Shown: positions 28,807 to 38,400 of the stretch, one piece after another | How positions within the stretch are numbered: the first letter of the stretch is position 1 | Layout of the letters: every line of letters begins with the position of its first letter | Assembly (NCBI RefSeq): GCF_000315425.1 | Contig: NZ_JH992922.1 | Span: forward strand, 1,403,234 to 1,467,233 | Direction of reading: 5' to 3' | Length of the DNA: 64,000 bases | From: Massilia timonae CCUG 45783 | GTDB taxonomy: Bacteria; Pseudomonadota; Gammaproteobacteria; Burkholderiales; Burkholderiaceae_D | Program-made: the position numbers and the translations under genes | Notes under the pieces: generated by a model | Database searches by the model: none | What the model was told of the DNA's origin: nothing | What the model saw: only the letters and a program-made list of their open reading frames with translations

Positions 28807-29525
28807 GACGCCGTCTTGGCCGCCCGCAGCGGCGCGTTCAGTTCTTCCAGCTGCCCCACGGTGCCGACGTTGACCCACTGGCCCTGGTAGATCTCGCCGC
28901 CGACGCGGCCCTGTTCGATGAACTTGCGCATCAGGGGCCCGAACTTGAGGAATTCTCCGGCCTTGATCCCGTCGAACATCTCGGCGCGATACACGCCGAT
29001 GCCGGCGAAGTTCCACTTGGTGGCGCCGTCGTTCTTGAGCGTGTACATGTCGAGCGCGAAGTCGCCCTCCGGGTTGTGCCACGGGTTCGGCGTCAGCCAC
29101 AGCCAGGCGATGTCGCGCTGGTCGACCGGGTAGGGAACACCCACCGCGTCTTCATCCTTCAGCGCGTCCAGCGCCAGCGAAAAATCGAAGTAGGGCGCAT
29201 AGATGTCGCCCGACACCGCCAGGAACGGTTCGTCGCCCAGCAGGTGCAGCGCATTGGCGATGCCGCCCGCGGTCTCGAGCGGCGTCGGCTCGTGCGAGTA
29301 CACGATGCGCGCGCCATAGCGGCTGCCGTCGCCCAGTTCTTCCTCGATCATGTGGCCGAGGTGGGAGTGGTTGATGACAATCTCGGTAATCCCGGCGCGC
29401 ACCAGGTTGAGCACGTGCCAGGTGATCAGGGGCCGCCCGCGCACTTTCAACAAAGGCTTCGGTAGCAGGTCGGTCAGGGGCCGCATGCGCTCGCCGCGGC
29501 CGGCGGCGAAAATCATCGCTTTCAT
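28803..29525 (-). CDS. murU: N-acetylmuramate 1-phosphate uridylyltransferase (MurU-like)
   Basis: A 240-residue sugar nucleotidyltransferase. AMIFAAGRGERMRPLTDLLP then KPLLKVRG is the nucleotide-binding signature, and LAVSGDIYAPYFD carries the metal-binding Asp. With the AmgK-like kinase gene seven bases upstream it forms the MurNAc salvage pair that makes UDP-MurNAc from recycled MurNAc in pseudomonads and many beta-proteobacteria, bypassing de novo synthesis. Assignment depends on this pairing; a generic glucose-1-phosphate nucleotidyltransferase is the alternative. Confidence 0.87.
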
Positions 29526-29532
29526 GCGGACC

Positions 29533-30603
29533 TCAGAAGGTGTAGCCGACTTGCGGCGCCTTGTTTTCCAAGGCGTCGAGCAGGCGCAGCAGCGGCTTGA
29601 GTTCGGTGTAGCGGTTCGCGGTCTTGCGCACGTAGTCGATCACCGTCGGCAGGTCGCCCATGTAGTGCGACTTGTTGTCGCGGTAGTTCAGGCGGCAGAA
29701 GATGCCGAGGATCTTCAGGTGGCGCTGCATGGCCATGAACTCGAAGTCGCGGTAGAAGGCGTCGATGTCCGGGTTGACCGGCAGGCCGGCCCCCTTGGCG
29801 CTCTGCCAGTAGCGCACCACCCAGTCCAGCACGATCTCTTCGTCCCACTGGATGTAGGCGTCGCGCAGCAGCGAAGCCAGGTCGTAGGTGACGGGGCCGT
29901 ACACGGCGTCCTGGAAATCGAGCACGCCGGGGTTGCCCTGGTCGAGGAACATCAGGTTACGCGAATGGAAATCGCGGTGCATGAACACCTGCTGCTGCGC
30001 CAGCACGTTCGAGGCGATCGCCTCGAATACCTTGTCGAGTTGCGCCTGCTGCTTGTCGTCGAGCGTGACGCCCAGGTGGCGGTTCAGGTACCACTCGGGG
30101 AAGATGTTCAGCTCGCGCAGGATGAAGGCGCGGTCGAACTCGGGCAGCACGCCAGGCTGGCTGGCCATCTGGAACTTGAGCAGGGCGTCGACCGCGTCCG
30201 AATACATGAAGGCGGCGTTGTCGCTGGACAGGCGCGCCAGGTAGGTGGTGGTGCCCAGGTCGCCCAGCAGCAGGAAGCCCTGCTCGACGTTGCGCGCGGC
30301 GATCGCCGGCACGGTCACGCCGGCGTCGAACAGCAGGCCCTGCACGTGGATGAAGGCCGGCACGTTCTCGCGTTCCGGCGGCGCGTCCATGGCGACCAGG
30401 GTCGCGCCCAGCTTGTCCTGCATGGCGGGCACGACGTCGTAGCGGAAGTAGCGGCGAAAGCTCGCATCGACGGAGGCAGGGCGGCCGGTTCCGACTTCCA
30501 CCAGGCCGGTCGAGGCCAGCCAGTCGTTCAGCTGTGCCAGGCGCGGATCGGTAGCAAGCGCGGCGCTGACAGAAGTGGAAGAATTTTGATACAAAGATGA
30601 CAT
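29533..30603 (-). CDS. amgK: N-acetylmuramate/N-acetylglucosamine kinase (AmgK-like)
   Basis: A 356-residue aminoglycoside-phosphotransferase-fold kinase. The catalytic loop is FMHRDFHSRNLMFL and the metal-binding motif is GVLDFQDAVYGPVTYDLASLLRD. Members next to murU phosphorylate the anomeric position of MurNAc or GlcNAc. It is divergent from lptD, an arrangement shared with Pseudomonas, and is the first gene of the amgK-murU-pepP-ubiH run. Confidence 0.87.
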   Translation of the reverse strand: MSSLYQNSSTSVSAALATDPRLAQLNDWLASTGLVEVGTGRPASVDASFRRYFRYDVVPAMQDKLGATLVAMDAPPERENVPAFIHVQGLLFDAGVTVPAIAARNVEQGFLLLGDLGTTTYLARLSSDNAAFMYSDAVDALLKFQMASQPGVLPEFDRAFILRELNIFPEWYLNRHLGVTLDDKQQAQLDKVFEAIASNVLAQQQVFMHRDFHSRNLMFLDQGNPGVLDFQDAVYGPVTYDLASLLRDAYIQWDEEIVLDWVVRYWQSAKGAGLPVNPDIDAFYRDFEFMAMQRHLKILGIFCRLNYRDNKSHYMGDLPTVIDYVRKTANRYTELKPLLRLLDALENKAPQVGYTF

Positions 30604-30643
30604 GAAGCGGCCTGACGAATCCGGTTGGTTGAGCTAATTCCCA

Positions 30644-30649
30644 TATAAT
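30644..30649 (+). promoter_or_regulatory. TATAAT -10 element upstream of lptD
   Basis: A consensus TATAAT lies 69 bases before the lptD start in the divergent interval with amgK. No good -35 is seen at the normal spacing. Confidence 0.4.
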
Positions 30650-30693
30650 AAGGGATTCATTCTAAAAAAACCGCCCTTTATGGTGCACGTCCG

Positions 30694-30727
30694 ATTTTCC
30701 ATGAGCTGCGATTTTCCATGAGCTGGT
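30694..30727 (+). repeat. 17-bp tandem duplication covering the lptD start
   Basis: GATTTTCCATGAGCTGC is followed directly by GATTTTCCATGAGCTGG. Each copy carries ATGAGC. The first ATG (30701) opens a six-codon ORF (MSCDFP) whose TGA overlaps the lptD ATG at 30718, so the duplication has created a minimal upstream ORF. Confidence 0.8.
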
Positions 30728-32970
30728 CGTCAAGCCAACCTTTCCCACCGCGGCAGGTCCTCGCGCTCTATGCATTGGTTTCCGCAACCGCGGTTCCGGC
30801 ATTCGCCCAGAGTGTTCCCCCTGCGCCACAAGCTGAAGACGAACTTCCCGTCGTTATCCAGGCCGAGGAGATCGGCGGCCGTCCCGACCGCCGGCTGGAC
30901 CTCAACCGCAACGTCGAGATCACGCGCGGCCAGAGCGGCATCACCGCCGATACCGCCTGCTACCTGCGGGTCGAGGACGAAGTCACGGCCACCGGCAACG
31001 TGAACATGTGGCGCTTCGGCGACCGCTACAAGGGCGACGAGCTGCAACTGAACCTCGAGACCGGCAAGGGCTACCTGCTCAATCCGACCTATTTCCTGGC
31101 CGACAGCAATGGCCAGGGACAGGCCGACCGCATCGACTTCCTGGGCGAGCAGCAGGCCCTGGTGCGCAACGGCACGTACAGCACCTGCGAAGGCCCCGAT
31201 CCCGACTGGTATCTCAAGTCGAGCACCCTGCGCCTGGACAACGGCCGCGACGTCGGCACCGCCGGCAAGACCATCATCTATTTCAAGGACGTGCCGATCA
31301 TCGGCACCCCGGCGATGTCGTTCTCGCTGTCGGGCCAGCGCCGCTCCGGCTGGCTGCCGCCCACGGTGGGCTTCGGCTCCCAGGGCAAGGCCGAGGTGAT
31401 GGTGCCGTACTACGTCAACATTGCCCCGAACCGCGACCTGACGCTGTATCCACGCATGATGTTCGACCGCGGCTTCCAGATGGGCGCCACCGGCCGCTAC
31501 CTGGGCAGCACCTACCAGGGCGAGACCCACGTCGAGGTCTTGCCGGACGACCGCGAGACCAATACCACGCGCTGGCGCGTCGACTCGCTGCACAGCCAGT
31601 CGATCAAGCCGAACTGGTCGTACGGCTGGAACCTGCACGGCGCCTCGGACGACGAATACCCGTCCGACTTCTCGCGCACCGTCGCCGCCAGCGCCGAGCG
31701 CCAGCTGCTGCGCGAGGTGCGCACCGATTACTATGGCCAGTTCTGGAGCCTGACCGCGCGCGCCCAGAACTACCAGGTGCTGCAGGACCCGGCCGCCGCG
31801 ACCAATCCGAGCCTGACGGTGCCGCGTCCCTACGACCGCCTGCCGCAGATTAACTTCCGCGCCGCGCGCTACGACGTGGCCGGTTTCGACTGGTCGATCG
31901 ACGCCGAGGCGACCCGCTTCGATCACCCGACCCTGGTCACCGGCAACCGCGCCGTGGTGCAGGGCCAGGTGAGCTATCCGATCGTGCGTCCGGGCTGGTT
32001 CGTCACGCCCAAGCTGATGTACAACGCGGCCAAGTACGACATCCAGGACCATATCGACCGGGCCGGCCTGGACACCAAGCTGACGCGCACGATCCCGACT
32101 TTCTCGTTCGACAGCGGCATGGTGTTCGAGCGCCAGACCACGCTGTTCGGCGGCGCCGCCACCCAGACCCTCGAGCCGCGCCTGTTCTATGTGTACACGC
32201 CGTACGAGAACCAGGACGACGTGCCGCTGTTCGACACCGGCCGCGCCGGCTTCAACTACGCCCAGCTGTTCTCCGAGAACCGCTACGTGGGCCTGGACCG
32301 CGTGTCCGACGCCAACCAGGTCACGGCCGCCCTGGTGTCGCGCTTCATCCAGGAAGACGGCGCCGAGCGCCTGCGCCTGGCCTTCGGCCAGCGCCTGTAT
32401 CTCGAAGAGCCGCGCGTGCGCATCCCTGGCGAAGAACAACACAAGAGCCGTTCCGACCTGCTGCTGGCCGCCGCCGGCACCATTTCCGAGTCCTGGACCT
32501 TCGATAGCGGCGTACAATACGATGCGAACGGAAGCAGTTTGTACAGCTCGAATGTGGGTGTACAGTGGCGTCCGGGGCCGATGAAGGTGTTGAACGCCGA
32601 ATACCGTTATCAGCGTGACAGCTTCCGCAATATCGACCTGTCGGCGCAGTGGCCGATCGGCCGCCGCTGGTATGGCGTGGGCCGGGTCAGCTACGCGCTG
32701 CGTTCGTATGGGGTGGGGCAGGAGGTCAATCCGGCCACCGGCGGCAAGCTGATCGAGAGCCTGATCGGTCTCGAATACAAGGCCGATTGCTGGGTGTTCC
32801 GGATGGGCGCGCAGCGTTTCGTGACCGCGGCGCAAGAGACGTCGACGCCGATCTTCTTCCAGCTCGAGCTCAATGGCTTGTCGCGCCTGGGCCTGGGTAA
32901 TCCGCTCGAGTCGTTCAACAAGAGCATCCCGGGCTATACGCGACTGAATACCGGAATTGGACGTCCATAA
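30718..32970 (+). CDS. lptD: LPS-assembly outer-membrane protein LptD
   Basis: A 750-residue outer-membrane beta-barrel that with LptE inserts lipopolysaccharide into the outer leaflet. A signal peptide covers about residues 1-30 (cleavage near AFAQS). The OstA-like N-terminal domain follows, with LNRNVEITRGQSGITADTA and NPTYFLADSNGQGQADRIDFLG. The barrel ends RLNTGIGRP. Cys residues in TACYLR, YSTCEGPDP and KADCWVFRMG are likely disulfide partners. First gene of lptD-surA-pdxA-rsmA; LptE is encoded at 47.8 kb. Confidence 0.96.
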   Translation: MSWSSSQPFPPRQVLALYALVSATAVPAFAQSVPPAPQAEDELPVVIQAEEIGGRPDRRLDLNRNVEITRGQSGITADTACYLRVEDEVTATGNVNMWRFGDRYKGDELQLNLETGKGYLLNPTYFLADSNGQGQADRIDFLGEQQALVRNGTYSTCEGPDPDWYLKSSTLRLDNGRDVGTAGKTIIYFKDVPIIGTPAMSFSLSGQRRSGWLPPTVGFGSQGKAEVMVPYYVNIAPNRDLTLYPRMMFDRGFQMGATGRYLGSTYQGETHVEVLPDDRETNTTRWRVDSLHSQSIKPNWSYGWNLHGASDDEYPSDFSRTVAASAERQLLREVRTDYYGQFWSLTARAQNYQVLQDPAAATNPSLTVPRPYDRLPQINFRAARYDVAGFDWSIDAEATRFDHPTLVTGNRAVVQGQVSYPIVRPGWFVTPKLMYNAAKYDIQDHIDRAGLDTKLTRTIPTFSFDSGMVFERQTTLFGGAATQTLEPRLFYVYTPYENQDDVPLFDTGRAGFNYAQLFSENRYVGLDRVSDANQVTAALVSRFIQEDGAERLRLAFGQRLYLEEPRVRIPGEEQHKSRSDLLLAAAGTISESWTFDSGVQYDANGSSLYSSNVGVQWRPGPMKVLNAEYRYQRDSFRNIDLSAQWPIGRRWYGVGRVSYALRSYGVGQEVNPATGGKLIESLIGLEYKADCWVFRMGAQRFVTAAQETSTPIFFQLELNGLSRLGLGNPLESFNKSIPGYTRLNTGIGRP

Positions 32971-33009
32971 GCAAGCGTTCAGACTAGCAGTCCATAATTC
33001 GTCCTTGAT

Positions 33010-34434
33010 GTGAACTATCCTGAAATGAGTGCTTTCCAGATGATGCGTACTACCCGTTTGCAGTCCCTCCAGATGGCGGCAGCACTGCTGTGCGCGCTGT
33101 CCGCCGGCCAGGCGCTGGCCCAGGCCGCCACCACGCCAGCCGCCAAGGCGGAAACGCCGGCGTCCACCGGCGGCGGCTTCCTGCCGCCGGCATCGGCCAA
33201 TGCCAAGGTGATCGATTCGATCCAGGTCGTCGTCAATGACGAAGTGATCACCCGCAATGAAGTGGCCGGCCGCGTGGCCCAGGTCAGCCAGAACATGAAG
33301 GCACGTAACGCCCAGATGCCCGACCCGGCCACCATGGAGCGCCAGGTGCTCGAGGCGATGATCGTCGAACGCGCCCAGCTGCAGCTGGCCAAAGAGATGG
33401 GCGTCAAGGTCGACGACCGCACCCTGGACGCCACCATCGGCCGCATCGCCGAAAATCAAAAGATGTCGGTGCAGGACATGCGCAACCAGATGGAAAAAGA
33501 GGGCATGCCGTTTGCCCAGTTCCGCGAAGACATCCGCAACGAGATCATGATGCAGCGCCTGCGCGAGCACGAGGTCGACAGCAAGATCCAGGTGTCCGAG
33601 GCCGAGATCGACACCTATATGGCGGCCGCCAAGGCTGCCGAGGCCGACCGCATCGAGGTCGACATCTCCCAGATCCTGGTGCGCGTGCCAGAGAACGCCT
33701 CGCCCGAGCAGATCGCCGCGCGCGCCGCGCGCGCCGAGGAAGTGATGCGCCAGCTGCGCACCGGCGCCGACTTCGCGCGCATGGCCTCGACCTATTCCGA
33801 CGCGCCCGACGCGCTCAAGGGCGGCGAGATCGGCTGGCGCGACGCCGACCGCCTGCCGCCGATGTTCTCGACCGAGCTGCGCAAGCTCGAAGCGGGCCAG
33901 GTCACGCCGATCCTCAAGACCAACGTCGGTTTCCACATCCTCAAGCTGGCGGGCAAGCGCTCGCTCGGCGGCGAGACCGAGAAGTCGGTAGTCGAGCAGA
34001 CGCACGCGCGCCACATCCTGATCAAGGTCACCCCGACCATGACCGAGGGCGAGGTCAAGCGCAAGCTGCTCGAGCTGAAAGAGAAGATGGACAACAATGC
34101 CGGCACCTTCGAAGACCTGGCGCGCCTGCACTCGCAGGACGGTTCGGCCTCGAAGGGCGGCGACCTGGGCTGGTTGTATCCGGGCGACACGGTGCCGGAA
34201 TTCGAGACCGCGATGAATGCGCTCAAGCCCGGCGAGGTGTCGGACGTCATCCAGTCGCCGTTCGGCTTCCACCTGATCCAGGTCATCGGACGCAAGAGCG
34301 AAGACGTCACCCAGCAGAAGGAGCGTAACGTGGCGCGCCAGGTGCTGCGCGACCGCAAGATGCAGGAAGCGATGGAAGACTGGATGCGCCAGGTGCGCGA
34401 CCGCGCCTACGTCGAGTTCCGCGAGGAGCAGTAA
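33010..34434 (+). CDS. surA: Periplasmic chaperone / peptidyl-prolyl isomerase SurA
   Basis: A 474-residue (from the GTG) periplasmic chaperone for outer-membrane proteins such as LptD. A signal peptide is seen in [19 protein letters not shown], cleavage after ALAQA. The SurA N-domain starts [18 protein letters not shown]. Two parvulin domains follow, at about 215-320 ([20 protein letters not shown]) and about 330-435 ([31 protein letters not shown]). The start is uncertain: ATG codons at 33025, 33040 and 33043 are in frame, and 33040 gives the most compact signal peptide. Confidence 0.95.
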   Translation: MNYPEMSAFQMMRTTRLQSLQMAAALLCALSAGQALAQAATTPAAKAETPASTGGGFLPPASANAKVIDSIQVVVNDEVITRNEVAGRVAQVSQNMKARNAQMPDPATMERQVLEAMIVERAQLQLAKEMGVKVDDRTLDATIGRIAENQKMSVQDMRNQMEKEGMPFAQFREDIRNEIMMQRLREHEVDSKIQVSEAEIDTYMAAAKAAEADRIEVDISQILVRVPENASPEQIAARAARAEEVMRQLRTGADFARMASTYSDAPDALKGGEIGWRDADRLPPMFSTELRKLEAGQVTPILKTNVGFHILKLAGKRSLGGETEKSVVEQTHARHILIKVTPTMTEGEVKRKLLELKEKMDNNAGTFEDLARLHSQDGSASKGGDLGWLYPGDTVPEFETAMNALKPGEVSDVIQSPFGFHLIQVIGRKSEDVTQQKERNVARQVLRDRKMQEAMEDWMRQVRDRAYVEFREEQ

Positions 34435-34438
34435 CAAG

Positions 34439-35530
34439 ATGGTTGCGCCACAGGCGCCCGGGCGCCCGTTGGCGCATTGGGGGGCCGCATCCCCAAGGCC
34501 CGTGCTCGCTATTACAGTCGGCGAGCCCGCCGGCATCGGTCCCGAGATCGCGATCCGCGCCGCCTGGGCCCTGCGCGAGCAGGCCAACTGCGTGCTGCTC
34601 GGCGACGCCGCCTTCCTGGCGATGACGGCCAGCTATATCGATCCAGCTATCCGCCTGTCGGCGCTGTCGACCCAGGCCTTGCGCAACGGCGGCCTGCCGC
34701 ACTTCGGCGCCGACCGCCTGGCGGTGGTCGACGTGCCGCTGGCGGCGCACGTGGTGCCGGGCCGGCTCGATCCCGAGAATGGTCTTGCCGTGCTGGCCAC
34801 GCTGGACCTGGCCATCGAGGGCTGTGGCTGTGGGTGGTTCGACGCCATCGTCACCGCGCCGCTGCAAAAAAGCACGATCAACGATGCCGGCATCGCGTTT
34901 TCGGGACACACCGAATACCTGGCCGAGAAGACCGGCACGCCCAAGGTGGTCATGATGCTGGCCGGCGCGCCGGCACATGACCAGCCCTACCTGCGCGTCG
35001 CCCTGGCCACCACCCACCTGCCGCTGAAGGATGTGCCGGGCGCGCTCACGCGCGACAACCTGACCCAGGTGCTGGACATCCTGCACGCCGACCTGCGCGA
35101 CAAATTCGGCATCGCGGCGCCCGTGATCCTGGTCACCGGCCTGAATCCGCACGCCGGAGAAAACGGCTATCTCGGCCGCGAAGAGATCGACGTCATCACG
35201 CCGGTGCTCGAGGCCGCCCGCAGCCGCGGCATCGATGCGCGCGGCCCGTATCCGGCCGACACCCTGTTCCAGCCCAAGTACCTGAAGGATGCGGATTGCG
35301 TGCTGGCGATGTACCACGACCAGGGCTTGCCGGTGCTGAAGCACGCGACCTTCGGGCGCGGCATCAACGTCACCCTGGGCCTGCCCCTGATCCGCACCTC
35401 GGTCGACCACGGCACCGCCCTCGACCTGGCGGCCGAGGGCCTCGGCCTGGCCGACTGCGGCAGCATGGAAGAGGCGATCCGCGCCGCCATGCACATGGTG
35501 GCCGCGCGCCGCCAGGCCACTTCCGAATAA
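34439..35530 (+). CDS. pdxA: 4-hydroxythreonine-4-phosphate dehydrogenase
   Basis: A 363-residue NAD-dependent enzyme of pyridoxal 5'-phosphate synthesis. Conserved segments are [46 protein letters not shown] and [19 protein letters not shown], which include the metal-binding His residues. It has an N-terminal extension of about 20 residues before [10 protein letters not shown]. It sits between surA and rsmA, the conserved order. Confidence 0.96.
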   Translation: MVAPQAPGRPLAHWGAASPRPVLAITVGEPAGIGPEIAIRAAWALREQANCVLLGDAAFLAMTASYIDPAIRLSALSTQALRNGGLPHFGADRLAVVDVPLAAHVVPGRLDPENGLAVLATLDLAIEGCGCGWFDAIVTAPLQKSTINDAGIAFSGHTEYLAEKTGTPKVVMMLAGAPAHDQPYLRVALATTHLPLKDVPGALTRDNLTQVLDILHADLRDKFGIAAPVILVTGLNPHAGENGYLGREEIDVITPVLEAARSRGIDARGPYPADTLFQPKYLKDADCVLAMYHDQGLPVLKHATFGRGINVTLGLPLIRTSVDHGTALDLAAEGLGLADCGSMEEAIRAAMHMVAARRQATSE

Positions 35531-35544
35531 CCAAGAAAGCAAGC

Positions 35545-36318
35545 ATGAAACACGTCGCACGCAAGCGCTTCGGCCAGAACTTCCTGACCGATGACCATGT
35601 CCTGAACAATATCATCGACGCCATTGCGCCGCGGCGCGGTGAAACGATGGTCGAGATCGGCCCGGGCCTGGCGGCGATGACGGCGCTGCTGCTCAAGTCG
35701 CTCGACCATATGCACGTCGTCGAGCTCGACCGCGACCTGGTGGCGCGCCTGGAAAAAGCCTACCCGCGCGAGCGCCTCAGCGTGCATTCGGGCGACGCGC
35801 TCAAATTCGATTTCGGTTCGATCCCGGTGCTGGAGGGACAAAAACTGCGCGTGGTCGGCAACCTCCCGTACAACATTTCCAGCCCGCTGCTGTTCCACCT
35901 GGCCGAGTTCGCCCATCTGGTCGAGGACCAGCACTTCATGCTCCAAAAGGAAGTGGTCGAGCGCATGGTGGCCGAGCCGGGCACCAAGGCCTACAGCCGC
36001 CTGTCGGTGATGCTGCAATGGCGCTACGACATGGCCATGCTGTTCATCGTGCCGCCGACCGCCTTCGATCCGCCGCCGCAGGTCGACTCGGCCATCGTGC
36101 GCATGGTGCCGACCCGGCGCCAGTTGCCGTGCGACGGCAAGCGCCTGGAGGCGGTGGTGGCCAAGGCCTTCTCGCAGCGGCGCAAGGTCATTCGCAACTG
36201 CGTGGCCGGCATGTTCACCGAAGCGCAGCTGGTCGAGGCGGGCATCGATCCGGGCGTGCGTCCGGAAGCGGTCAGCCTGGAACAATACGTGGCGCTGGCC
36301 AACCTCCCCGTATCCTGA
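35545..36318 (+). CDS. rsmA: 16S rRNA (adenine1518-N6/adenine1519-N6)-dimethyltransferase
   Basis: A 257-residue KsgA/RsmA. KRFGQNFLTDDHVLNNII is the N-terminal hallmark, MVEIGPGLAAMTALLL is the SAM-binding motif I, and VVGNLPYNISSPLLFHL is the catalytic NLPY motif. The C-terminal domain has FSQRRKVIRN. The ATG lies 14 bases after pdxA; an ORF reading upstream is inside pdxA. Last gene of the lptD operon. Confidence 0.97.
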   Translation: MKHVARKRFGQNFLTDDHVLNNIIDAIAPRRGETMVEIGPGLAAMTALLLKSLDHMHVVELDRDLVARLEKAYPRERLSVHSGDALKFDFGSIPVLEGQKLRVVGNLPYNISSPLLFHLAEFAHLVEDQHFMLQKEVVERMVAEPGTKAYSRLSVMLQWRYDMAMLFIVPPTAFDPPPQVDSAIVRMVPTRRQLPCDGKRLEAVVAKAFSQRRKVIRNCVAGMFTEAQLVEAGIDPGVRPEAVSLEQYVALANLPVS

Positions 36319-36370
36319 CCCAGGGTGGTCGGCTACGCCGACCACGCGTTCAGCATCATCTGCCCCCATC

Positions 36371-36394
36371 AGCGCCGCCCGTCGGCGCTTTTTT
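36371..36394 (+). terminator. Intrinsic terminator of the lptD-rsmA operon
   Basis: AGCGCCG/CGGCGCT stem (36371-36377, 36383-36389) with a 5-base loop followed by a T-run. A further perfect hairpin GTGGTCGGC/GCCGACCAC precedes it right after the rsmA stop. Confidence 0.8.
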
Positions 36395-36567
36395 GCGTCC
36401 AAACACGTCCTGCTGCGCCGCAGCATACGGGTTATCACGTATTTTCGGGCGCCTGGTCGCCGTTTTACGCAGTCTGTCGCATCCCGCTGGAGAACTGCGG
36501 CCCCATTTTCTATAGTGCTCACATGGACAGCCGATCCGGCGCCTCAACCGACCCACAGGAGCAAGAA

Positions 36568-36735
36568 ATGAACGTCCTCAAGCACATGGAAGCCATCTTC
36601 ATCGCCGCCGCCATCCTCGCCGGCTTCAGCAGCTACGCCGTCGCCGCCAATGCGCGATCGAGCGAGGCTTACCAGTCGCAGGTGTCGGTGGGCATGGAAA
36701 AGATCGCCGTGGTGAAGGTCAGCGCCGCCCGCTGA
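36568..36735 (+). CDS. Small exported protein of unknown function
   Basis: A 55-residue ORF preceded by an AGGAGC Shine-Dalgarno. It starts MNVLKHMEAIFIAAAILAGF with a hydrophobic stretch ending in SSYAVAANAR, which looks like a Sec signal peptide with cleavage after AVA. The mature remainder would be only about 28 residues (SSEAYQSQVSVGMEKIAVVK region). I do not recognise a family. It is isolated between the rsmA terminator and the minus-strand lipoprotein pair. Confidence 0.65.
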   Translation: MNVLKHMEAIFIAAAILAGFSSYAVAANARSSEAYQSQVSVGMEKIAVVKVSAAR

Positions 36736-36768
36736 GCAGCGCCGGCACACCGTACCGATGCGGCAGGC

Positions 36769-36797
36769 AAAAAAAAAGCCCGCTCAAGGAGCGGGCT
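36769..36797 (-). terminator. Intrinsic terminator of the lipoprotein pair
   Basis: On the minus strand GAGCGGGC-type stem (plus-strand gcccgctc 36778-36785 and gagcgggc 36789-36796) is followed by about nine T. It serves the minus-strand lipoprotein genes 120 bases upstream. Confidence 0.8.
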
Positions 36798-36919
36798 GAA
36801 ATCCAATTCTTTTCTGAGGAGAGTTGGAGGAGACAGGAGTTATTATGCTGCGCGACAGCATATAAATCCAATTTTCCTTTCAAATACTCGACATAAGAAT
36901 TGTGTATATCTGGCCAGGC

Positions 36920-37555
36920 TTACGCCGCGACGCAGTTGACCTGGATATTGGTCACTTCTGCATCAGGCATGACGCCAGTGCCGTTGACCACGGTGCAGAC
37001 CTGGCCAGTCGGGTTGGCAATCACCACCACGCCATAGGTCGTGCCATAGCTGACATTCGGCAGCTGGAAGTCGATCGGCGTCGTGACGCCGGCGGCCGGC
37101 TTCGTTACCGTACCCGCGCCGCCGGTGCTGCCGTTGGCCAGCACCAGGCCGTCGGCGGTCAGGCCATTGACCTTGCCGCTCAGCGGATAGTTGTTCACGA
37201 TGCAGACGTAGGTGACGTTGATCTCCGCCAGCCGGCCCGCCGTATCGTTGAAGTTCGGGATCGTATTGTCCGGCGTAACGCATTGGCGCTGGAATTGCGG
37301 CGTCGACTTGAAGACGACGTTGTACACGTCACCATACTCGAGCTTGTTCGGGAACTCGAAGTTGACCGGGTCGCCCGGCTTGGCAGGCGGGTCGATCGGC
37401 AGGTCCATGCCATTGGTGGTCAGGACGGCGCCCGGATAGACGATGCCGGAGATCGTGCCTTTCACGGCGAACTCGGCTTTGTCGCTGCCGCCACAGCCGG
37501 CCAGGCCCGCGGCCAGCGCCAGCGCGAGGGCCGGACGGATCAGGGAAGACTTCAT
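36920..37555 (-). CDS. Repeat-containing lipoprotein (paralogue 1)
   Basis: A 211-residue lipoprotein. The signal peptide ends in lipobox LAGC (Cys at about residue 21) followed by GGS, which suggests outer-membrane sorting. The mature part is built from two similar modules of about 80-90 residues: one opening VKGTISGIVYPGAVLTTNGM, the other LSGKVNGLTADGLVLANGS. Each proceeds through a Y-G-x-x-Y/V strand to a Cys-containing end (VCTVVNGTG, IQVNC). This beta-rich repeat is common in Burkholderiales lipoproteins of unknown role. It lies 20 bases after its paralogue. Confidence 0.8.
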   Translation of the reverse strand: MKSSLIRPALALALAAGLAGCGGSDKAEFAVKGTISGIVYPGAVLTTNGMDLPIDPPAKPGDPVNFEFPNKLEYGDVYNVVFKSTPQFQRQCVTPDNTIPNFNDTAGRLAEINVTYVCIVNNYPLSGKVNGLTADGLVLANGSTGGAGTVTKPAAGVTTPIDFQLPNVSYGTTYGVVVIANPTGQVCTVVNGTGVMPDAEVTNIQVNCVAA

Positions 37556-37575
37556 GCGTAACGCTCCAGGAAAAA

Positions 37576-38160
37576 TTAAGGGGTGCAGGTGACGGCCACG
37601 TTGGTGACGTCGGCAGGTCCCACGGTGCCGCTGCCGTTGTTGACAGTGCAAGTCTGATTGGCAGGCTGTTGCAGGATGGTGACACCGTAAGGCGAATCTT
37701 CGGCGACATCGGCCATCTTGAACGAGGTGGCGCCGGCCTGGAGTGCCACACGGTCGGAACCGTTGACCAGCACCAGCTCACCTTTCAGGTTGCTGACGCT
37801 GCCAGAGAGAGCGTGGCGCTTGAGCGTACACGTGATGTAGACGGTGTAGACGTGATAGCCCGCGCGGCCACTCGCATTCTGGATATCGCAGCGCTCGACG
37901 TTCGATGGCGTGGATTTGATTTCGACGGAATAGCGGTCGTCGGTCGAGATCAGGTTGTCGAATGCCCAGGTCGCCGCACCGGTGCCATCGGCCGGCGGCG
38001 TGATCGCCTTTTCCTGGCCGTCGTTGGTCAGTACCAGACCGGTTTTGGTCACACCGGAAAAACTACCGCCCAGCACCAGCTGGCCATCGCTGCCGCCGCA
38101 GGCAGACAGTGCGACCGCGCAGGCCAGCGCCGCGCCGGCACGCAGGTAGGAACTCTTCAT
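37576..38160 (-). CDS. Repeat-containing lipoprotein (paralogue 2)
   Basis: A 194-residue lipoprotein with lipobox LSAC then GGSD. It has the same two-module plan as the neighbouring gene: GSFSGVTKTGLVLTNDGQEK and LSGSVSNLKGELVLVNGSDR, the second ending QTCTVNNGSGTVGPADVTNV. Cys residues occur in matching places (ERCDIQ, ITCTLK, QTCTV, VTCTP). Tandem duplication followed by divergence is evident. First gene of the pair; an ORF extension upstream lacks a signal sequence and is rejected. Confidence 0.8.
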   Translation of the reverse strand: MKSSYLRAGAALACAVALSACGGSDGQLVLGGSFSGVTKTGLVLTNDGQEKAITPPADGTGAATWAFDNLISTDDRYSVEIKSTPSNVERCDIQNASGRAGYHVYTVYITCTLKRHALSGSVSNLKGELVLVNGSDRVALQAGATSFKMADVAEDSPYGVTILQQPANQTCTVNNGSGTVGPADVTNVAVTCTP

Positions 38161-38400
38161 AACATCTCCAAAAAATCTAGCGGGAAAGCGCAGCTGCGCG
38201 GTGAGAATAGAAAAATCGCTCAACATTTTAGTCCATTTGGCAAGCAGCTGGTCCATTTCGGGCGTATATGGTTTTGTATCTTGGTGTAACCATAATTCAA
38301 CAAAGGCAACATTCCAGGGTGCTAACGGCGTGCGCATTGCGTTCGGCGTAGCGCGTCGCTATGCTTGGGGCGCACCTTTTCTCCCTTAGTCTGGAAGCCG

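Noticed and set aside
28807-29100. Upstream extension of pepP into murU
   Set aside because: It is an alternate reading of murU; the ATGA overlap at 28806 is the sensible start.
30730-34587. 1285-codon antisense frame over lptD and surA
   Set aside because: A shadow of strong third-position GC; composition is Ala/Arg/Val/His-rich without motifs.
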